From Beroe ovata (lineage: Eukaryota > Ctenophora > Nuda > Beroida > Beroidae), in assembly GCA_946803715.1 (NCBI GenBank), contig CAMPET010000056.1, positions 284,058 to 294,378 of the forward strand: DNA of 10,321 nucleotides, in the 5' to 3' direction. Both the position numbers and the translations under genes were made by a program. The notes beneath the pieces are model-generated. The model worked only from the letters and a program-made list of their open reading frames with translations, had not been told where the DNA came from and did no database searches. Shown piece by piece: positions 6,855 to 10,321 of this stretch (positions are counted from its first letter, which is position 1; every line of letters starts with the position of its first letter).

Positions 6855-7952
6855 ATGAAAAAAATCGGCATCATTGTTATTCTTCTTGCAGTCTGCTTCA
6901 AGTCATCAAAAAGTCTGTCTTGTAGATCTCTAAGAGGTGATACAACTTGGTTTGCTATGCTGAAGCCACCCAAGTCTACTCAAATAGTATATGCAGATAA
7001 AGAAAGCCCATACTTCATCCACCATGATGTTGAAATTGGCTCTTGGACCAACCCAATTGCTTTAACAATGATGTCTGTCTACATTCCAACAGAGAGGCAA
7101 AATGTTACTGGAACACTAAATTATTTCATGTTCAATGATGAAGTCCCTGATGGAGATGTCTCATTCAAGATGGGCCATGCAAAAGGAGCTGTACTGTTTG
7201 ATGATGAATCAATTGTATACTTAGTGACAAGTGTTCCTCATTACCCTTACAATGATACAGCTGGCTACAGCTTTCCTCATACAGGCATTTACTATGGTCA
7301 ACACTTTTTCTGTGCCACATTACCAAAATCTGAGTTGGGAATACTTCTCTACCAAATTAGGATGATGTGGCCTTTTGTTTACAACTACAAAGTTGATGAG
7401 ACACACCTTCAAATGTATGAAGATCTTGATGGGATTGTGCAAAACAAACCACTCCCATCAGCATCAAATCCAACCTTGAAAATTGCAAGGCTCTACATGA
7501 ATGATGGTACACCTATTGATGCATATAACAAGAATGGAACATTTGGTTCTGATATATTCAGTGGTATGATCAGCAAGAATTTTAACCCTCCAATGAATCT
7601 CTACACTGAGACCTGGCAGAGGGGTAAAAGCAAAATGCCCTCCTTCTGCACTTCCACATACTTTGTGAAGAATGTAGCTCACTTCAAGCTATTCTCAGAA
7701 CATTTTGATTATAGAGAATACCAAGACCATTCGAAATGGGCTGTTTCTGCTGATGAGGACAAGCACTATGTGTGTTTTGGAGGTGTCAACAGAATGTACA
7801 GTCAATTTAGAAGAGGAGGTGGTATGCTCTGCTTCTACAATGATCAGCTCTGGAATATGATGAAATCTTCTATTGTTGAAGTAGAAGAATGCAAGAAATT
7901 GGATGATTCACTCCTGGGAAGGCTCCAGAAGTTGCTTGACTATTATAGTTAA
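6855..7952 (+). CDS. DNASE2: Secreted/lysosomal deoxyribonuclease II, intronless
   Basis: This is an acid endonuclease of the DNase II family, which cleaves double-stranded DNA without metal ions, giving 3'-phosphate ends, usually in lysosomes or outside the cell. It would digest DNA from engulfed cells or food. The 365-residue length matches the family (human 360). The N-terminus is a clear signal peptide: two Lys, a hydrophobic core IGIIVILLAVCF, and likely cleavage near residue 20. LSC and DTTWFAMLKPP then match the mature start. The two catalytic HxK motifs are present: GHAKG (His108, Lys110) and DHSKW (His292, Lys294). Other family blocks are YGQHFFC, WPFVYNY and RRGGGMLC. Several N-glycosylation sequons (NVT, NDT, NGT) fit a secretory protein. 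The gene has no introns and is more AT-rich than its neighbours. An old retrocopy is possible but not shown. Confidence 0.96.
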   Translation: MKKIGIIVILLAVCFKSSKSLSCRSLRGDTTWFAMLKPPKSTQIVYADKESPYFIHHDVEIGSWTNPIALTMMSVYIPTERQNVTGTLNYFMFNDEVPDGDVSFKMGHAKGAVLFDDESIVYLVTSVPHYPYNDTAGYSFPHTGIYYGQHFFCATLPKSELGILLYQIRMMWPFVYNYKVDETHLQMYEDLDGIVQNKPLPSASNPTLKIARLYMNDGTPIDAYNKNGTFGSDIFSGMISKNFNPPMNLYTETWQRGKSKMPSFCTSTYFVKNVAHFKLFSEHFDYREYQDHSKWAVSADEDKHYVCFGGVNRMYSQFRRGGGMLCFYNDQLWNMMKSSIVEVEECKKLDDSLLGRLQKLLDYYS

Positions 7953-8368
7953 ATTCCTGTTAACAAGGTGTCATCATGAGTTCTGTGATCCTGAAAGCAG
8001 ACAGATCATTGTGGCATCAAGATTTCTGAACTCATACTTACCTCTCATGCCATGTCTCACTTAATTTATGTTTGTAATTGTTTTTATTAGTGTCAGTTTG
8101 TTTGCATTTGTTAACTTTATACATTTAACAGTTTTTACTTTTGATTCAATTCGTTATGTAATCTTTGTAAATTTTTGTAAATTATGGCATTATACATTGT
8201 GAAACTCTGATATTGCATTTGTGAATCACATCAAATGATATTTTCGTTCATGATGTTGGGTCAACAATGTCTATCTTAATGTCTGATGTTGAATTTAGTC
8301 GCTTTTTTCGTCAACTCCTGGCCTGACTTGACTGACAGTGCTGATAATAACCATCTCTAGCTCACAAT
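7953..8368 (+). other. DNase II 3' region and septin upstream region
   Basis: No gene is seen in this 416-bp AT-rich spacer. It has many TTTGTAA words and no AATAAA/ATTAAA hexamer. An in-frame TAA at 8348-8350, upstream of the septin ATG, bars a longer septin N-terminus in this exon unless a splice joins after it. Confidence 0.5.
8347..8360 (+). other. Splice-acceptor-like site 8 bases before the septin start
   Basis: The sequence ATAACCATCTCTAG, with branch-like GATAATAAC, leaves CTCACAAT before the ATG at 8369. Confidence 0.45.
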
Positions 8369-8704
8369 ATGGTGCTAAGGACCGAGACCCCACCTGCAGT
8401 GACATGTGTTGACAAGGAACTGAACGGATATGTCGGATTTGCAAACCTCCCCAACCAGGTCTTCAGGAAATCGGTCAAGCGAGGATTTGAGTTTACCCTC
8501 ATGGTTGTCGGTAGGTTATATAATGATATCATCACAATTTTGCAGTAGTTTTGTTCTCCTCCCCCTTCAATGTTATCTCACTCTTTATTTGTCTCAGGTT
8601 CCTCAGGACTCGGAAAGAGCACTCTTATCAATTCACTCTTCCTCTCCACCATTTACGAGGACAACAACTATCCACAGGGGGAGAAACTCCCCAAAACTGT
8701 CAAG
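8369..8704 (+). CDS. Septin GTPase, first two coding exons (5' partial), SEPT7-like
   Basis: This is the N-terminal part of a septin, a GTP-binding protein that assembles into filaments at the cell cortex, cytokinetic furrow and cilium base. Exons are 8369-8510 (donor GTAGGT) and 8598-8704. The first intron is 87 bp, phase 1, and splits the first Gly codon of the P-loop. Residues 1-83 contain [20 protein letters not shown], the polybasic region before the G domain, then FEFTLMVVG and the P-loop GSSGLGKST, then [11 protein letters not shown]. The P-loop has Ser where most septins have Glu or Gln (GESGLGKST), which keeps GxxxxGKS/T. SEPT2 and SEPT7 share this N-terminus; the YP and KTV spacing after IY favours SEPT7. 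The exon 2 donor GTTCGT is weak, so that boundary is less certain. No exon for the switch regions (DTPG) is visible before the window ends. Confidence 0.93.
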
Positions 8705-9058
8705 GTTCGTTTCCGATGATGAGCTCATATTTTTCACTGTTCCACGAGCTCATGTTTTCAATGTGATCATGATCAAGGACTGGATTGGGATGGACTCGGA
8801 ATTGAACCAATCCACCGAAAATGTGATATTGATGGTTTAATGTAGAATCCTGAGGTGTGAGGATCCTTCAAATTCAGAATAATATGACCTGTTTCAGAAT
8901 TGTATAATGTCATATTATATTATGTACCTACCAGTTGAAGCCAGATAACAAAATGACACATGGCGCTTATTAATGGTTTCTTAGAGAGGCTGTCAACAAA
9001 CAGAACACTTTTCAACATGGAAAATAGAGAAATGTATGCTACGTCACTACAGCTGTAC
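8705..9058 (+). other. Septin intron 2, proximal part
   Basis: No coding similarity is seen. The stretch has a repeated GAGCTCAT word (8719, 8747) and a perfect 10-bp inverted repeat ATAATATGAC (8879-8888) / GTCATATTAT (8909-8918) with a 20-base loop. The third septin exon is not here. Confidence 0.5.
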
Positions 9059-9297
9059 ACGCCCAAACACACACGCACACACAGACACACACACACGAAC
9101 ACACACACACACAAACAGTACACACACACACAAACAGTACACACACACACATACACACGCGCGCGCACAAGCACACACATACAGTACACACACACATACA
9201 TACACACACACATACACACGCGCGCGCACAAGCACACATACACACACACATACACACGCGCGCGCACAAGCACACACTCACACACATAGGTACACAT
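9059..9297. repeat. CA microsatellite with three CG-rich higher-order units
   Basis: Most of the stretch is CA dinucleotide repeat. Embedded are three copies of ATACACACGCGCGCGCACAA beginning at 9151, 9212 and 9250, and shorter AACAGTACACAC units before them. Alternating purine-pyrimidine sequence with a (CG)n core is favourable for left-handed Z-DNA. Open frames here on both strands (His/Thr-rich or Cys/Val-rich) are repeat artefacts. Confidence 0.9.
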
Positions 9298-9557
9298 TAC
9301 ACATACGAAACGAGTGTTATTGCTGTCAGACAATACAGTGATGTAATGGCTCGGTAGATAGGTTCAAGTTTCATTACATAATCACAAACTGTGTGATCAC
9401 CCTTTGTGAACAGTGTGATGTCACTTGACCCATCAACTGATAATTGAATAGGTGACTTTGTTAATTGACCCCTTGTATGATGCCTGATGGGCTATTATAA
9501 CATATTATTATTCTACTCTTAGGTGCTCTAGGGGAAGGAGTGACTACTTATACTACT
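9298..9557. other. Unique sequence between repeats in septin intron 2
   Basis: I see no gene, RNA or exon here. The sequence is moderately AT-rich with scattered TGTGAT/ATCACA words. A tandem TACTACTTA-like duplication lies at 9542-9560, just before the long palindrome. Confidence 0.4.
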
Positions 9558-9707
9558 TATCAAGGGGCTGGCAAGCCCCCCGCGGCATCTGCAGGGAATG
9601 TTGACCGTGCGAGCAAAAAGGGCCNAAAAAGGGCCCTTCGGGCCCTTTTTGCTCACACGGTTAACATTTCCTACAGATGCCGCGGGGGGCTTGCCAGCCC
9701 CCTGATA
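9558..9707. mobile_element. Long palindromic foldback (MITE-like), about 68-bp arms
   Basis: The left arm (9558-9625) and right arm (9640-9707) are inverted copies that differ at five positions, all transitions, apart from the ambiguous N at 9625. The termini read TATCAAGGGGCTGGCAAGCC and, inverted, TATCAGGGGGCTGGCAAGCC. The tip is AAAAAGGGCCC-TTC-GGGCCCTTTTT (9626-9650), and the left arm carries a further AAAAAGGGCC copy before the N. The GC-rich body differs sharply from its AT-rich surroundings. With no coding capacity, it fits a non-autonomous foldback/MITE. No clean target-site duplication is seen. Confidence 0.7.
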
Positions 9708-9757
9708 GCTGCCGTGAAGGGCGGGTGAAGTCACTTTGTCGTCACGGCATAATCGGG

Positions 9758-9977
9758 TGCGCGCACACACACACACGCACACACACTCACACACGCACAC
9801 ACATACACACACACACACACACACACTCACATAACAGGCATACACAGACACACACACAGAACACAACCACACATACACAAATACACAGAGCACACACACT
9901 CATACACATACAAAAACACACATGACAGGCATACACATACACACAGACAAACACATGACAGGCATACACACAAAAGT
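9758..9977. repeat. CA microsatellite with interspersed ACAGGCATACACA units
   Basis: CA repeats carry three copies of ATRACAGGCATACACA-like sequence at about 9831, 9922 and 9955 in an irregular array. Related CA tracts recur at 10182-10216 and at the window end (10308-10320). Open frames across the array are low-complexity artefacts. Confidence 0.85.
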
Positions 9978-10321
9978 GAAAAGTCGGGTAATTAAGGCAA
10001 TGGATTATAGTTAGTCTAACCAATTTCCTATTGTGTGTACGTACAGTAAATCCTAAACGCGCACATACACAGTGTAGAATTACAGTGGATACTGGATGTG
10101 CTCGCTAGAAAATGTCATTTTGACACTGTGAGTCTGACAGTGTGAGATTTCCTAATTTACTTTCGTTCTATTATAACACTACACACACAGTACAGCACAC
10201 ACAGCACACACATCCGATATAACCCAGATAATAGCACACCACAGACTTCCAGAGTTAGTGACGGGTCTAACTCAAAATACAGTATCACACTTACGCCGCG
10301 CTAAATACACACACACACACC
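9978..10321. other. Distal part of septin intron 2
   Basis: No septin exon or other gene is recognised. A 7-bp perfect hairpin ACACTGT/ACAGTGT with a 7-base loop lies at 10123-10143. The rest is CA-rich or AT-rich intronic sequence that runs off the window. Confidence 0.4.

Noticed and set aside
8780-8850. tRNA or tRNA-derived SINE on the minus strand (B-box-like GGTTCAATTCC at 8798-8808)
   Set aside because: The B box fits, but there is no A box or acceptor-stem partner at the expected distance and the T stem has a mismatch.
8920-9341. Open frames on both strands across CA repeats (His/Thr-rich or Cys/Val-rich)
   Set aside because: They are pure dinucleotide-repeat translations without domains or splice logic, and all frames are open because of the repeat.
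9528-10023. Minus-strand frames over the palindrome and CA array
   Set aside because: They read through a palindromic element, an ambiguous base and microsatellite; no protein family resemblance.
8705-10321. Search for the third septin exon (DTPG-containing switch region)
   Set aside because: No frame encodes a septin switch or G-domain segment in this stretch; the exon must lie beyond the window.

Overview
This is nuclear DNA from an animal. All protein genes are split by GT-AG introns or are classic animal housekeeping genes, and the set (pyruvate kinase, tubulin cofactor C, TRAIP, ribosomal protein L18, DNase II, a SEPT2/7-type septin) is metazoan. The genome is compact: most introns are 77-347 bp, intergenic gaps are 0.3-1.2 kb, and CA/TG microsatellites are abundant. 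This would fit a marine invertebrate, perhaps an early-branching one such as a sponge. The phylum is an inference; I cannot fix it from this window.

Layout, all on the + strand: the tail of a pyruvate kinase gene (last two exons, 171-702); a 13-bp tandem repeat carrying CRE octamers directly after its stop (703-780); an intronless tubulin cofactor C gene (1192-2142); a five-exon TRAIP-type RING E3 ligase gene (2546-4152); a four-exon RPL18 gene (4443-5648); a 1.2-kb spacer with a cluster of imperfect foldback repeats (about 5794-6310); an intronless secreted DNase II gene (6855-7952); and the first two coding exons of a septin gene (8369-8704). The septin's second intron runs off the window and is filled with CA/CG repeats and one long, almost perfect palindrome (9558-9707).

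No operon-like functional theme links the genes (glycolysis, tubulin folding, replication-stress ubiquitination, translation, lysosomal DNA digestion, septin filaments). They do share an architecture. Six of six genes point the same way. All five start codons that can be located have a plausible 3' splice acceptor (pyrimidine tract plus AG) only 1-8 bases upstream. The gap between the TRAIP poly(A) signal and the acceptor in front of RPL18 is about 110 bp. This pattern would be expected if the mRNAs receive a short spliced leader, possibly from polycistronic transcripts. Ordinary introns in the 5' untranslated region are the main alternative. This is the most interesting hypothesis from the window, and it can be tested with full-length RNA reads.

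No tRNA, rRNA, CRISPR or complete autonomous transposon was found. No convincing minus-strand gene was found.
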